This document shows, in pieces, positions 51,930-61,558 of a stretch of DNA of 64,000 bases (the stretch's first letter is position 1; the number at the start of each line of letters is the position of its first letter). Source of the stretch: Luteolibacter ambystomatis (GTDB lineage Bacteria; Verrucomicrobiota; Verrucomicrobiia; Verrucomicrobiales; Akkermansiaceae); assembly GCF_018137965.1 (NCBI RefSeq), contig NZ_CP073100.1:186001-250000 (forward strand), read 5' to 3'. The notes under the pieces were generated by a model. The model ran no database searches. It had not been told where the DNA came from and saw only the letters and a program-made list of their open reading frames with translations. Position numbers and translations under genes: made by a program.

Positions 51930-53522
51930 TCAGCTTGCAACCGCTTCGGCGCAGCGCATGCCGTCCATGGCGGCGCTGACGATGCCACCGGCGTAGCCCG
52001 CGCCTTCGCCGCAGGGGAAGAGGCCTGCGATCTCCGGATGCTCCAAGGTATCGTCGCGTCGCGGGATGCGGACGGGCGAACTGGTGCGAGTCTCGAAGCC
52101 TAACAGAAGCCCCTGGCTGCTGGCGTAGCCGTGCATCTGGCTGCCGAAGAGTCGCAAACCTTCGCGCATGCGGCTGGTGATGCCCTGCGGCAACAGTTCA
52201 TGCAGTGGCGCGGACTTCGCGCCGGGGAAATAACTCATCTCCGGAAGGTCCGCGGAAATCTTGCCCGCGAGGAAATCGGGCACACGCTGGCCGGGGGCGA
52301 CCTGTCCACCACCGCCTGCGATCTTCGCGGTGCGCTCGAGTTCCTTCTGATAGGCGATGCCCGCGAGCACGCCATGCTCCTTCTCGAAACGCTTCACGTC
52401 CTCCGGCTCCACGGTCACGACCATGCCGGAGTTCGCGAAAGGGGAGTCTCGCCGCGCGAGACTCATGCCATTCACCACCACCTCGTCATTCTCGGTGGCG
52501 GCAGGCACGATCCATCCGCCGGGGCACATGCAGAAGGAATGTACGCCACGACCGCGGATCTTCGTCGCGAGACGATAGCGCGCGGCGGGGAGAAGATCGG
52601 GTCGCGGCTCATCCTGATGAAGATGATACTGGATGCGATCGACGAACGGCTGCGGATGTTCGATCCGGAAACCGACCGCGAAGGGCTTCGCCTCCATCAA
52701 CACCTGCTTCGCCGCGAGCAGCTTGTAAATGTCCCGCGCCGAGTGGCCGGTGGCGAGGATCACCGCCTCCGCGGCGATCTCCTGCCCGTCCTGCGTGACC
52801 ACGGCCTTCATGCGGCCTTCCGCGATGATGAAATCGGTGACCCGTGTGAGGAACCTTACCTCGCCTCCGGCGGCGATCACGGAGTTGCGGATGGCTTTCA
52901 CCACGTTCGGCAGCAGGTTCGAGCCGATGTGCGGATGCGCATCCGTGAGAATCTTTGTTGGCGCGCCGTGGGCGACGAGGATCTCATACACCTTCGCCAC
53001 CGGACCGCGCTTGGTCGCACGCGTGTAAAGTTTGCCGTCCGAGAACGTGCCCGCTCCGCCTTCGCCGAAGCAGTAGTTCGAATCTTCGACCACCCGCCCT
53101 TCGCGGAGAATCGGCGCGAGGTCGAAGCGTCGCGCGCTGGCGTCCTTGCCGCGCTCCAGCACGATCGGTTTCATGCCCAGCTCCAGGCAACGCAGCGCCG
53201 CGAACAATCCGGCTGGACCGGCGCCGACGATGACCACCGTCTTTGCCGTGGAGGGTAATGCAGGCGAATGCCACTCCGGGGTGGCTTCCTCGGGCAACGG
53301 CCCATCGATGGCAACATCAATGCGGAGTTGCACTTTCACCCTGCGGTGGCGGGCATCGATGGAATGCTTCCGCAGGCGTACGCCGCAGATGCGCTCCACT
53401 GCCACCCCGAGCTTTTCCGCAGCGGCGGATTTCCACACGGCCTCGTCCTCGGAGGAATCGAGAGGCAGGACGATGTCAACGGTTTCGAGGCGGGGTGTCA
53501 CGGGCGGACCCGTGTTTTCCAT
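51930..53522 (-). CDS. Large NAD(P)/FAD-dependent oxidoreductase (COG2509-like)
   Basis: 530 residues from the ATG at 53522 (MENTGPPVTPRLETVDIVLP). The open frame runs on to 55088, but the 500 extra codons are antisense to the methyltransferase and are not a gene. The N-terminal ~90 residues are the small cap-like domain of this family (RLRKHSIDARHRRVKVQLRI). The FAD Rossmann motif is VIVGAGPAGLFAALRCLELG near 95, then ILREGRVVEDSNYCFGEGGAGTFSDGKLYTR. The C terminus carries GLFPCGEGAGYAGGIVSAAMDGMRCAEAV. Members are uncharacterised flavoproteins. It starts 135 bases from the divergent methyltransferase. Confidence 0.9.
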   Translation of the reverse strand: MENTGPPVTPRLETVDIVLPLDSSEDEAVWKSAAAEKLGVAVERICGVRLRKHSIDARHRRVKVQLRIDVAIDGPLPEEATPEWHSPALPSTAKTVVIVGAGPAGLFAALRCLELGMKPIVLERGKDASARRFDLAPILREGRVVEDSNYCFGEGGAGTFSDGKLYTRATKRGPVAKVYEILVAHGAPTKILTDAHPHIGSNLLPNVVKAIRNSVIAAGGEVRFLTRVTDFIIAEGRMKAVVTQDGQEIAAEAVILATGHSARDIYKLLAAKQVLMEAKPFAVGFRIEHPQPFVDRIQYHLHQDEPRPDLLPAARYRLATKIRGRGVHSFCMCPGGWIVPAATENDEVVVNGMSLARRDSPFANSGMVVTVEPEDVKRFEKEHGVLAGIAYQKELERTAKIAGGGGQVAPGQRVPDFLAGKISADLPEMSYFPGAKSAPLHELLPQGITSRMREGLRLFGSQMHGYASSQGLLLGFETRTSSPVRIPRRDDTLEHPEIAGLFPCGEGAGYAGGIVSAAMDGMRCAEAVAS

Positions 53523-53657
53523 GAGCGGAGGCCGGGGATCAATCCCCTTTGCGACGGAACCTTCACTGCCGCGCGAAACTCGCTCCTTTGATTCTGCTGC
53601 CGCCGGTCGTATGCTGGCTTTCCGGCCCGTGGTCCGGAAACCCCAACTTCTTTCGTC

Positions 53658-54731
53658 ATGAATGCGATGAATCTCAACGTGGATGAGGCCAAGCTCAATG
53701 CCTTCATGGGCAAGGCGCTGGCAGACATGGGCGGAGCCATCAATACCAGCCTGATCCTGATCGGCGACCGGCTGGGACTGTACAAGGCCATGGCCGGAGC
53801 CGGCCCGATGACCTCCCGCGAACTCGCGGAGAAAACCGGCACCACCGAGCGTTACGTCCGTGAATGGCTGTCCGCCCAGGCGGCCGGCGGCTATCTCGAA
53901 TACGATGCGGGCGGTGGCAAATTCACACTGCCCGATGAACAAGCACTGGCGCTCGCCGTGGAAAACAGCCCGGCGTTCATTCCCGGAGCCTACCAGGTGG
54001 TGACCGCCACCATTCTTGACGAGCCGAAGATCCGCGCTGCGTTCCAGAGCGGCGAGGGCGTCGGCTGGCACGAGCACAACTGCAACCTTTTCGAAGGCAC
54101 GGAGCGCTTTTTCCGCCCCAGCTACTCCGCGCATCTGGTGGACGAGTGGATTCCCTCGCTTGATGGTGTGAAGGACAAGCTCCTCGCCGGAGCCATGGTC
54201 GCGGATGTCGGCTGCGGTTATGGCGTGTCGACCATACTCATGGCCCAGGCGTTCCCGAAGTCCCGCCTCATCGGATTCGACTACCACGCTCCCTCCATCG
54301 AGTGGGCGCGCGGGTCCGCGGCGAAGGCGGGTGTTGAAGACCGGGTCCGCTTCGAGGTTGCAGCCTCGAAGGATTACCCGGGCCGCGACTACGATCTGGT
54401 CACCTTCTTCGACTGCCTCCATGACATGGGCGATCCGGTCGGGGCTTCCGCCCATGTATTGCAATCGCTGAAGCCGGACGGCACCTGGATGATCGTGGAG
54501 CCCTTCGCCAACGACAAGCTGGAGGACAATCTCAATCCCGTTGGCCGGATCTACTATTCCGCCTCCACGTTGATCTGCACGCCCGCGTCCTTGTCCCAGG
54601 AAGTGGGGCTCGGCCTTGGGGCACAGGCGGGAGAGGCGAGGCTGCGTGGTGTGGTGACGGAAGGTGGCTTCACCCGTTTCCGTCGTGCCACGGAGACTCC
54701 TTTCAATCTCGTGCTGGAGGCCAGACCGTAG
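53658..54731 (+). CDS. Class I SAM-dependent methyltransferase with N-terminal winged helix
   Basis: 357 residues. Residues 20-100 form a winged helix (NTSLILIGDRLGLYKAMAGAGPMTSRELAEKTGTTERYVREWLSAQAAGGYLEYD) as in O-methyltransferase-like dimers. The SAM-binding motif is VADVGCGYGVSTILMAQAFP near 178, then FDYHAPSIEWARG. The family (Rv2258c-like) methylates small molecules; substrate unknown. Divergent from the FAD gene. A bidirectional terminator-like hairpin follows. Confidence 0.9.
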   Translation: MNAMNLNVDEAKLNAFMGKALADMGGAINTSLILIGDRLGLYKAMAGAGPMTSRELAEKTGTTERYVREWLSAQAAGGYLEYDAGGGKFTLPDEQALALAVENSPAFIPGAYQVVTATILDEPKIRAAFQSGEGVGWHEHNCNLFEGTERFFRPSYSAHLVDEWIPSLDGVKDKLLAGAMVADVGCGYGVSTILMAQAFPKSRLIGFDYHAPSIEWARGSAAKAGVEDRVRFEVAASKDYPGRDYDLVTFFDCLHDMGDPVGASAHVLQSLKPDGTWMIVEPFANDKLEDNLNPVGRIYYSASTLICTPASLSQEVGLGLGAQAGEARLRGVVTEGGFTRFRRATETPFNLVLEARP

Positions 54732-54748
54732 CGATGGTGCGAGACATC

Positions 54749-54784
54749 GGGAAACCGGGGCGTTCACAGTGACGCCCGGTTTCC
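54749..54784. terminator. Shared hairpin between convergent genes
   Basis: Arms GGAAACCGGG.CGT/ACG.CCCGGTTTCC with an eight-base loop, lying between the convergent methyltransferase and the giant surface-protein gene. Flanking T runs are short, so it could act weakly on both strands. Confidence 0.6.
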
Positions 54785-54801
54785 GGAGAATCCCGTTGGA
54801 T

Positions 54802-57800
54802 TTATGGCGCCTCCTGGACCTTGGCGCGGAGGAATCCGGTCGTGCCAGTCCCGGAGAGGTAGAACGAGCGGTTGGTCCAGCCGGATCCCGGTGTTGCGAT
54901 GCCGGCCTGCACAGCCGCGCGATCCGCGGGAGGAACTTCCGCCACCACGCCTGTCCACGCACTGAGGTCGGAGCCGCCCTGGATGCGGTAGAGGATTCCA
55001 TCCACGGTTCCGGAAACCTGCTCGGTGGTGCCGGAGAAGACCGCGCCATTGCGGACCGGCAGGGTGATCGTGAGAGCGGAAACGCCATTCACGGTAGCGA
55101 CCCTGGTCACGATCCGCCCATCGGAGGTGGCGTTGGTCGGCGTGCCATCGAAGGCGAACTCGCCGACATTGTTCAGCGCGTCATTGTCCGGGTTGGAGGA
55201 GGTGGTCAGGCTCGTGGTGGTCAGGTTCTTGGCAAAGGCCCAGGCGGTATAGTTGGCGTTGCTGCTAAGGACGGTGAGTTTTCCCATGCCGGAGAAATGG
55301 GTGTTGTCGATGGTTGTCGCTCCGGAGCCGGTCGCACCGTAGGTGCCTGCCGCAACCTGCACGCCATCGAGGAACAACTGGGTCACCGTGTCCGAGGCGG
55401 TGGTGATGGTGAGCTTCGCGCCGCTGGCGATCCTCACCGTGGAGCTGTCAGCCAAGGTGGAAGCGCCGAGAATCAGAGTGCCCGCGCTGACGGTGGTGTC
55501 ACCGGTGTAGGTATTCGTGCCGCCCAGGGTGAGATCACCCGCGCCGTTCTTCACCAGCGAAACACCACCGGTGCCATTTGCGATGACGCCCGCGTAGGTG
55601 CTGGCGCTGGCATTGTTGATGGTCAGCACCGCAGGTGTTGCGGCGGTGTTGGTGATGGTGGCGGCGTTCGTACTCTTCACCACCGTGTTCACCGTCTGGT
55701 TGAAGCCCGCCAAATCCAGCGTGGTGGCGGCGGAGTTGCCCAGCGTGACATCCGCGGTGGTCACGAGCGAATCATTGCTGCCGATCTTCAGCGCCCCGGA
55801 GATGAAGATGGAGGTGTAGCTGCTGGTGGAGGCGGAGGGGATGATGAAGTTGCCCGCGCGGAAGCTGACCGGCACGGTGCTGGTGATCGGACCGGACACG
55901 GTGAGTGTGGAGGTGGCGTCGGTGTAGAAGTGGCCGCCATTCGTCGGATTCGCGGTGATGTTGATCGGGCCGGACCAAGTGGCGGTGGAGTTGGTGTTGT
56001 TGATCTCCAGATCACCGCGGCCGGTGATGCCGGTGTTCGCTCCGAGATTGAGCGTATTGCTGATGCTGATGCCGTTGACGAGCTGGATGCGGGCCACGTT
56101 CGAGCCCGTGGTGGCGAGCGTCACCGCGCCAGTGCCGAGGGCGGCATTGTTCGAAAGGATCAGCAGGCCCAGTGAGAGCGTCGTGCCGCCGGTGTAGCTG
56201 TTCGCGCTGTCGAGTGTCAGTGTGTTGGAGTTCGACTTGGTGAGCGTGCCGCTGCCGGTGAAGTTGAGGTTCGTGAAAGTGCCGCCGGCACCGAAGGTCA
56301 CCTTGCTGAGGTCGATCACCGAGCCGCCGCCATTGAAGGTGCCGGTGTTCGTCGTGAAGGTGGTGGTGCCGGTGTAGGTCTGCGGTTGGGTGAAAGTCAC
56401 GCTGCCGTTGATCGAAAGGTTGTTCGATCCGGTGACGACGTTGGCACCGGTGAGCGTGAGCGTGCCGCCGCCCTGGTTGCCGAGCCGCACGTTGCCACCG
56501 TTGGGAGTGAGCGTGCCGGTGTAGGTGACGTTGTCCTTCGCGCCGAGATAGCCGGTATAACCGGCGGCATTGAAGTCGAGGTTTTCCGACAGGTTGTTGT
56601 TCGCGGTCAGGGCCAGGCCACCGGTGGAGCCGGAGGTGATGCGGGTGGTGAGAAGGGTCTGGAGCGAGGTGTTGTAGTCGAAGGCGAGCGCACCGTTGGT
56701 GGAGCTGTTGAGGTTCCGGCTCGATCCGGGAATGGCTCCGGCGTTCGCAAACACCAGAAAGCCTCCGTTCGAGTTCGTGGAACCGCTGTAGCTGTTCGCC
56801 CCGGAGAGCGTCCAGATACCGTTGCCGGTTTTGGTGAGCGCGATGGTGCCGCTGCCATTTCCGATGGCTCCTGCGAATTCAGCGGTGCCGGCACCTTGGA
56901 GTGTGAGGGTTTTCGAGCCGACTCCGGTTGCCGTGAGGGCACTGGTGAATTTCAACAGACCGGTACCACCTTGATCCAGCGTGCCACCGCCGGTGGTGCC
57001 TGCGAGATTGATCACGCGGTCGGTGGTTTCGCCGGTGCCGCCGTAGCTCAACTGGCCGGTGGTGGTGGTGTCTCCCAGCGAAATCGTGCCGTTCGCCACC
57101 GTGGTGGGAGCGCCGAGGCTGCTGGTGGCGGTGCCGCCGACCACGCTGTTGAACGAATTCGCCTTCAGGTTGCCCGCTGCCACGGTGGTGGGGCCGCTGT
57201 AGGTGCTCGCCCCGGTGAGGGTAAGTTGCTGGACGCCTTGCTTGGTGATGCCGAAGCCATTGCCTTCATCTCCGATTGCGCCGCTGATCGTGCCGGCGTT
57301 GTTGTTGGAACCGAGGGTGGAGTTGGCCTTCAGGGTGACCGCGCCGGCTTGGAATCCGTTTTCCACCCGGAGCTGTCCGAAGGCTTCGCCGGTGTTGCCC
57401 CCATACAGGGACACCGCTGCGTTGTTGATGAGCCCCGTGCTCAGATAAAGCGTGCCACCTGCGAGCACCTTGATGGTGGCGGAGGATGCAGGCATCGCGC
57501 TCTGGGCTCCGGGGGCGATCTGCAACTTCCCGCCGGTAGTGGCTGGGGAGACCTCGATGGTGCCGGTGAAACTGCCAAGCGAACCCGTGAGCACGGTGCT
57601 GTTGCCGCCGGTGGAGGTGGCCACGGTGATCTTGCCGCTGCCGGAGATGGTCTGGGTATACGTGTAGGTATCCGCGAGTGCCAGGGTGCCCGCGCTGTTC
57701 ACCGTGACGGTTCCCGTGGTGGGTAGCGAGGAGAGGGCGGGGATGGACAAGATGCCACCATCGATGCGGGTCCCGCCGGTGTAGGTGTTCGTGCCGGTGA

Positions 57801-60264
57801 GCAGCAGCGTGCCGGTGCCGAGCTTTGCGAGACCGGTGGCGGTGGAGACTCCGGCATTGATAAGGTTTCCGGAATAGGTGAACGAGCCGCCGGCGTTGGT
57901 GGTGTCCAGGCCGAGATAGGCTCCGGTTTTCAAGCCGCCCGTGGAGGTGCCGAGGGCATCGAAGAGGGCGATGTCAGAGGCGGTGAATTCTCCGCTGCCG
58001 CCGACATTGAGGCCCAAAGTACATCCGGAGTTCACCCCGATGTTGGTGGCGGTCCAGGCGGCGGAGTTGCCTTGATAGAGCGAGGCCTGTTTCGCGAAGA
58101 CCAGCATGCCGCCGATGATGGAGGTGGTGCCGGTGTAAGTGTTCGCACCGGAGAGGGTCCAGGTGCCGCTGTTGGTTTTCGAGATCCCGGTGAGGTTTAC
58201 CACGCCGGACACCGTCACGACCTGGCCGTTGTTGCCGGTGCCGGATGCAGCCGGGCTGAAGGTCACCACGCGGGTGCTGGTATTGATCGCGGTGACCAGG
58301 GTGCCCGAGGAGAAGCCGGTACCGGAGATCGTGCTGCCCACCGTCACGCCATCCACGGAGGCCAGGGTGACGGTCGTGCTGCCGCTGGAGATCCCGCTGT
58401 TCATCTGGGTGGTGCCGGAGAGGCCGGTCGGGATGACGCCGCTGAGCTCGCCGGTGCCGGTGGTGGAGCCTGCCAGTGTTAGGGTCTTGCTCCCCAATCC
58501 GCTGTTGGTGATGTCGGAGGTGAATTTCAACAGCCCGGTGCCGGACTGGGTCACGCCAGGAGCGCCGGAGGTGGAGGCCATATCCAGCACACGGTCGGTG
58601 GTTTCTCCGGTGCCGGTGTAGTTGAGCGTGCCACCGTTGGTGGTGATCCCCAGGGCGATGGTGCCGTTTGCCACGGAGGTGGGGGCGCCCAGCGCGCTGG
58701 TGGCGAGCAGGGGAATGCCTCCGTTCACACTGTTCAAGGAGGTGGCGGAGAGAGTGCCGCCGTTGATCTTCGTCGGGCCGGTGTAGGTGTTCGGGCCGGA
58801 GAGGATCCATGTGGCGTTGCTGCCGGTGCCGCTCTTGGTGATCGAGGTGAGATTCACCACCCCGCCCACCGTCATCGTCTGCCCGCTGGTCCCCGCACCG
58901 GAGGCCGCCGGGCTGATCGTCACCACGCGGGTGCTGGTGTTGATCGCCGTGATCGTGGTGCCTGCGGTGATGCCCGTGCCGGAAATCGAACTGCCCACGG
59001 TCACGCCATCGACGGATGCCAGCGTCACGGTGGTCGCGCCGCTGGAGAATGCGGCGGTGGTGATGGTGCTGCCCGCCGTGCCGCTGTCACTGATCACCCC
59101 GGCCAATTCGCCGACACTGGATCCCTGCAGGGTGAGGGTCTTGCTGCCGATGCCGGATGAGGTTACGGCTCCGGTGATTTTCAGTGGCGCGGTGCCGCTC
59201 GTATTGAGGGTCGCTCCGGTCGTGGTGGTTGCGACCTCGATGATGCGGTCGGTGGTTTCCCCGCTGCCGGTGTATAGCAGCGTGGCGGCGCTGGTGCCGC
59301 TGCCCAGGACGATCGTTCCGTTCGCGATGGTCGTCGGCGCGCCGAGGGCGCTGGTCGCCAGCAGGGGTGATCCGCCATTCACGCTGTTGAAAGAGGAGAC
59401 GCTGAGCGTTCCAGCGCCGACCTTGGCCTGGCCGGTGTAGGTGTTTGCACCGCTGAGGGTGAGGGTGCCCGAGTCCGTCTTGAACAAAGTGCCGCTGCCG
59501 CTGACCACGCCGCTGATCGCAAGGGTGGCGCCATTGTAGACCCGCACGACGCTGGTGCCGTTCAAGGAGACCGCGTTGGCGAGGGTCTGGCTGCCGGTTG
59601 AGGCGGCGAAGACGATGCCACCGCCATTCAGCGTGATCGGGCCGCTGCCCGCTGCCGCTGCGGTGCTGAAGGAGACGAGACCGGAGGTGATGGTCATGCC
59701 ACCGGTCAGGCCGGTGTTGGTGCCGGCGAGCACGAGCTTGCCGGGCGAACTGCTCCCCGTTGCGGTCATGTCCCCGTTCGCGGCGATGGTCACGCTTGGA
59801 GAGCCGGAGCCTGAAAGGTTGCTGTTGATCGTGCTGATGGTGGACGCGGATTGGGACGAGCTGTTGATCGAGCCCGTTGTTCCACCGAAATCGAGCGTGC
59901 CGTTGCCCGCGACATTGCCGATCACGTAGTTGCCGCTGTTGAAGATCAGGCTGCCGAGGGTGACGGTGGCACCCGGCGATCCGGCTGTGCCCAAAGTGAC
60001 CGTCCCGGAAACCGCGCCAAAGATGGCGGAGTCCGCCGTGGTATTGCCCCAGGTGACGCTTGTGCCGCTGTTGAGGGCATTGTCCCAGGTCAGGGCGGAG
60101 GTGTCCCAGGTGCCGGAGCCACCGTTGGAGTTCGCACTGGTGTCGGTGCCGTCCCAGTAGAACGACGCTGCGGAGGAGGAGGGGGTCAGCGCGCTCAGGG
60201 TCAGCGCGATGAAGGCGGGGAACGCAAGGGTAGTCATGGTCCCTAACAATAAAGGGACCTTCAT
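54802..60264 (-). CDS. Giant secreted protein with autotransporter-associated beta-strand repeats, 1820 residues
   Basis: The longest gene in the window. A signal peptide follows either the ATG at 60264 or one at 60237 (MTTLAFPAFIALTLSALTPSSSA). The passenger is Gly/Thr/Ser-rich with many TIGR02601 repeats, e.g. SGTLTLSGANTYTGQAKVGAGTL near 290 and ANTYTGTTSIIGGMLV. Two tandem blocks of about 218 residues share TLASVDGVTVGS.ISGTG and INTSTRVVT.SPAASG. The last 155 residues (from about YTAWAFAKNL, with NPDNDALNNVGEFAF, ending TGFLRAKVQEAP) are homologous to the end of the protein at 27768-32588. No C-terminal barrel seen. Probably a cell-surface beta helix. Confidence 0.9.
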   Translation of the reverse strand: MKVPLLLGTMTTLAFPAFIALTLSALTPSSSAASFYWDGTDTSANSNGGSGTWDTSALTWDNALNSGTSVTWGNTTADSAIFGAVSGTVTLGTAGSPGATVTLGSLIFNSGNYVIGNVAGNGTLDFGGTTGSINSSSQSASTISTINSNLSGSGSPSVTIAANGDMTATGSSSPGKLVLAGTNTGLTGGMTITSGLVSFSTAAAAGSGPITLNGGGIVFAASTGSQTLANAVSLNGTSVVRVYNGATLAISGVVSGSGTLFKTDSGTLTLSGANTYTGQAKVGAGTLSVSSFNSVNGGSPLLATSALGAPTTIANGTIVLGSGTSAATLLYTGSGETTDRIIEVATTTTGATLNTSGTAPLKITGAVTSSGIGSKTLTLQGSSVGELAGVISDSGTAGSTITTAAFSSGATTVTLASVDGVTVGSSISGTGITAGTTITAINTSTRVVTISPAASGAGTSGQTMTVGGVVNLTSITKSGTGSNATWILSGPNTYTGPTKINGGTLSATSLNSVNGGIPLLATSALGAPTSVANGTIALGITTNGGTLNYTGTGETTDRVLDMASTSGAPGVTQSGTGLLKFTSDITNSGLGSKTLTLAGSTTGTGELSGVIPTGLSGTTQMNSGISSGSTTVTLASVDGVTVGSTISGTGFSSGTLVTAINTSTRVVTFSPAASGTGNNGQVVTVSGVVNLTGISKTNSGTWTLSGANTYTGTTSIIGGMLVFAKQASLYQGNSAAWTATNIGVNSGCTLGLNVGGSGEFTASDIALFDALGTSTGGLKTGAYLGLDTTNAGGSFTYSGNLINAGVSTATGLAKLGTGTLLLTGTNTYTGGTRIDGGILSIPALSSLPTTGTVTVNSAGTLALADTYTYTQTISGSGKITVATSTGGNSTVLTGSLGSFTGTIEVSPATTGGKLQIAPGAQSAMPASSATIKVLAGGTLYLSTGLINNAAVSLYGGNTGEAFGQLRVENGFQAGAVTLKANSTLGSNNNAGTISGAIGDEGNGFGITKQGVQQLTLTGASTYSGPTTVAAGNLKANSFNSVVGGTATSSLGAPTTVANGTISLGDTTTTGQLSYGGTGETTDRVINLAGTTGGGTLDQGGTGLLKFTSALTATGVGSKTLTLQGAGTAEFAGAIGNGSGTIALTKTGNGIWTLSGANSYSGSTNSNGGFLVFANAGAIPGSSRNLNSSTNGALAFDYNTSLQTLLTTRITSGSTGGLALTANNNLSENLDFNAAGYTGYLGAKDNVTYTGTLTPNGGNVRLGNQGGGTLTLTGANVVTGSNNLSINGSVTFTQPQTYTGTTTFTTNTGTFNGGGSVIDLSKVTFGAGGTFTNLNFTGSGTLTKSNSNTLTLDSANSYTGGTTLSLGLLILSNNAALGTGAVTLATTGSNVARIQLVNGISISNTLNLGANTGITGRGDLEINNTNSTATWSGPINITANPTNGGHFYTDATSTLTVSGPITSTVPVSFRAGNFIIPSASTSSYTSIFISGALKIGSNDSLVTTADVTLGNSAATTLDLAGFNQTVNTVVKSTNAATITNTAATPAVLTINNASASTYAGVIANGTGGVSLVKNGAGDLTLGGTNTYTGDTTVSAGTLILGASTLADSSTVRIASGAKLTITTASDTVTQLFLDGVQVAAGTYGATGSGATTIDNTHFSGMGKLTVLSSNANYTAWAFAKNLTTTSLTTSSNPDNDALNNVGEFAFDGTPTNATSDGRIVTRVATVNGVSALTITLPVRNGAVFSGTTEQVSGTVDGILYRIQGGSDLSAWTGVVAEVPPADRAAVQAGIATPGSGWTNRSFYLSGTGTTGFLRAKVQEAP
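58087..59394 (-). repeat. Two tandem ~654-base repeat units inside the giant surface-protein gene
   Basis: Units 58087-58740 and 58741-59394 align over their length at a 654-base offset (218 codons, in frame); CACCACGCGGGTGCTGGT, for instance, recurs near 58264 and 58922. A shorter third relative ends near 57134. In-frame duplication of beta-helix blocks is the likely origin. Confidence 0.75.
60238..60259 (-). promoter_or_regulatory. Hairpin immediately before an alternative start codon
   Basis: Arms GGTCCCT/AGGGACC with an eight-base loop, ending at the base before the ATG at 60237. If translation starts at 60237 the hairpin would cover the ribosome site; if at 60264 it is coding. Which is true cannot be decided by eye. 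Confidence 0.4.
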
Positions 60265-60464
60265 TAAGCCATCATGAATGACCCTCTGTGGGAGGTGAGG
60301 ACTCCGTCACAATCGGATATTCCGGAGGAACCCGAATCCGAAAATTCGTTTTCCCCATTGCCTGATAGTCAAGAAATGTTACAAAATTTGCCAAGGCGCG
60401 GCGGGGGTTCCACGTGGGGGCGATCCGGACCGTGCCGTGGTCGTTTTCCCCTGAAGCAAGCGCT

Positions 60465-61556
60465 GTGTCCAAGTCCCTCAAGGTCGTGATCGCATGTGGT
60501 GGCACGGGTGGCCATTTGTTCCCCGGCATCGCGGTGGCGGAGACTCTGAAGGCCCGTGGTCACGATGTGATGTTGTTGATTTCCAAGAAGTCTGTGGACC
60601 GCGAGGCTTCCGCGAAATACGGCGACCTGCGCTTCGAGACGGTCGAGGCGGTGGCGAAGCCCAAGACGCTGTCGCCAAGGATGATCCCGTTCCTGTGGCG
60701 GCTGTGGAAAACCGCCGGGACCTGCAAGCGGCTGCTCAAACAGTACCAGGCGGATGTGGTGCTCGGCATGGGTGGCTTCACCTCGCTGCCGCCGGTCTAT
60801 GCCGGGCATCGTTTGGGCCTGAAGACCTTCGTCCACGACTCGAACGCCCGCCCGGGCCGCGCGAACATCCTCACCAGCCGCTTCTGCACCCGGGTCTTCC
60901 TCGGCGTGAAGGAGGGGAAACCGTTTTTCACCAACCGCGATACCGTCGTCACCGGCACGCCGGTCCGGGCGGAAATGGTCAATCTTCCCAGCCGTGCCGA
61001 GGGCGCGGCGGCCTTCGGGCTCGATCCATCCCGCCCGGTTCTGCTGGTGATGGGCGGCAGCCAGGGGGCCAAGCGCCTCAATGATCTGGCGGCGGAGAGT
61101 TCCTCGAAACTGCCCGCCGGCATCCAGGTGCTGCACATCGCGGGGACTCTCGATTTCGACCGCGTGAAGGCCACCGTGGCCGGTCGCGAGGGCTATGTGG
61201 TGGTCGGTTTCTGCGACAAGATGGCCCTCGCCTACGCCGCGTCCGACCTGATCCTCGCTCGCTCCGGGGCCTCCAGCCTCACCGAGGTCGCCCATGCCGG
61301 GCTGCCTTCGATCCTGGTACCGTTCCCGTATTCCGCGGACGATCACCAGATCCGCAACGCCGAGGTGTTTTCCAATGCGGGGGCCGCCGAACTGGTCCAC
61401 GAGCGCGATCTGGACGCCGGGAAATTGGCAAACCTCGCCTCCGGCATCCTCAACGACTTGCAAACCCGTGAGCGCATGGCACAAGCCGCTCGCGCGCTCG
61501 ACACTCCGGACGCATCCGCCCGGATCTGCGACGCGATCGAAGCGACTCTCCACTGA
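60465..61556 (+). CDS. murG: MurG, lipid II-forming N-acetylglucosaminyltransferase
   Basis: 363 residues from a GTG at 60465 (VSKSLKVVIACGGTGGHLFPG); a GTG at 60414 would add 17 residues not seen in MurG. GT28 landmarks are complete: GGTGGHLFPGIAVAETL near 10, VVLGMGGFTSLPPVYAG near 92, LLVMGGSQGAKRLND, and SGASSLTEVAHAGLPSILVPFPYSADDHQ near 270. It adds GlcNAc from UDP-GlcNAc to lipid I at the inner membrane face. It is the first visible gene of a murG-murCB-ddl operon, two bases from murCB. Confidence 0.95.
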   Translation: MSKSLKVVIACGGTGGHLFPGIAVAETLKARGHDVMLLISKKSVDREASAKYGDLRFETVEAVAKPKTLSPRMIPFLWRLWKTAGTCKRLLKQYQADVVLGMGGFTSLPPVYAGHRLGLKTFVHDSNARPGRANILTSRFCTRVFLGVKEGKPFFTNRDTVVTGTPVRAEMVNLPSRAEGAAAFGLDPSRPVLLVMGGSQGAKRLNDLAAESSSKLPAGIQVLHIAGTLDFDRVKATVAGREGYVVVGFCDKMALAYAASDLILARSGASSLTEVAHAGLPSILVPFPYSADDHQIRNAEVFSNAGAAELVHERDLDAGKLANLASGILNDLQTRERMAQAARALDTPDASARICDAIEATLH

Positions 61557-61558
61557 CC

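Noticed and set aside
53523..55088. N-terminal extension of the FAD oxidoreductase frame
   Set aside because: It crosses the divergent methyltransferase gene on the opposite strand, and the family starts at the ATG at 53522.
58087..59394. Possible CRISPR or transposon duplication
   Set aside because: The repeats are in frame, 654 bases long and within a coding beta-repeat region; no inverted ends or target duplications.
54802..60264. Classical type V autotransporter
   Set aside because: The repeat domain fits, but the C-terminal 155 residues have no alternating amphipathic beta-barrel strands or terminal aromatic residue; the call was kept to 'autotransporter-associated repeats'.
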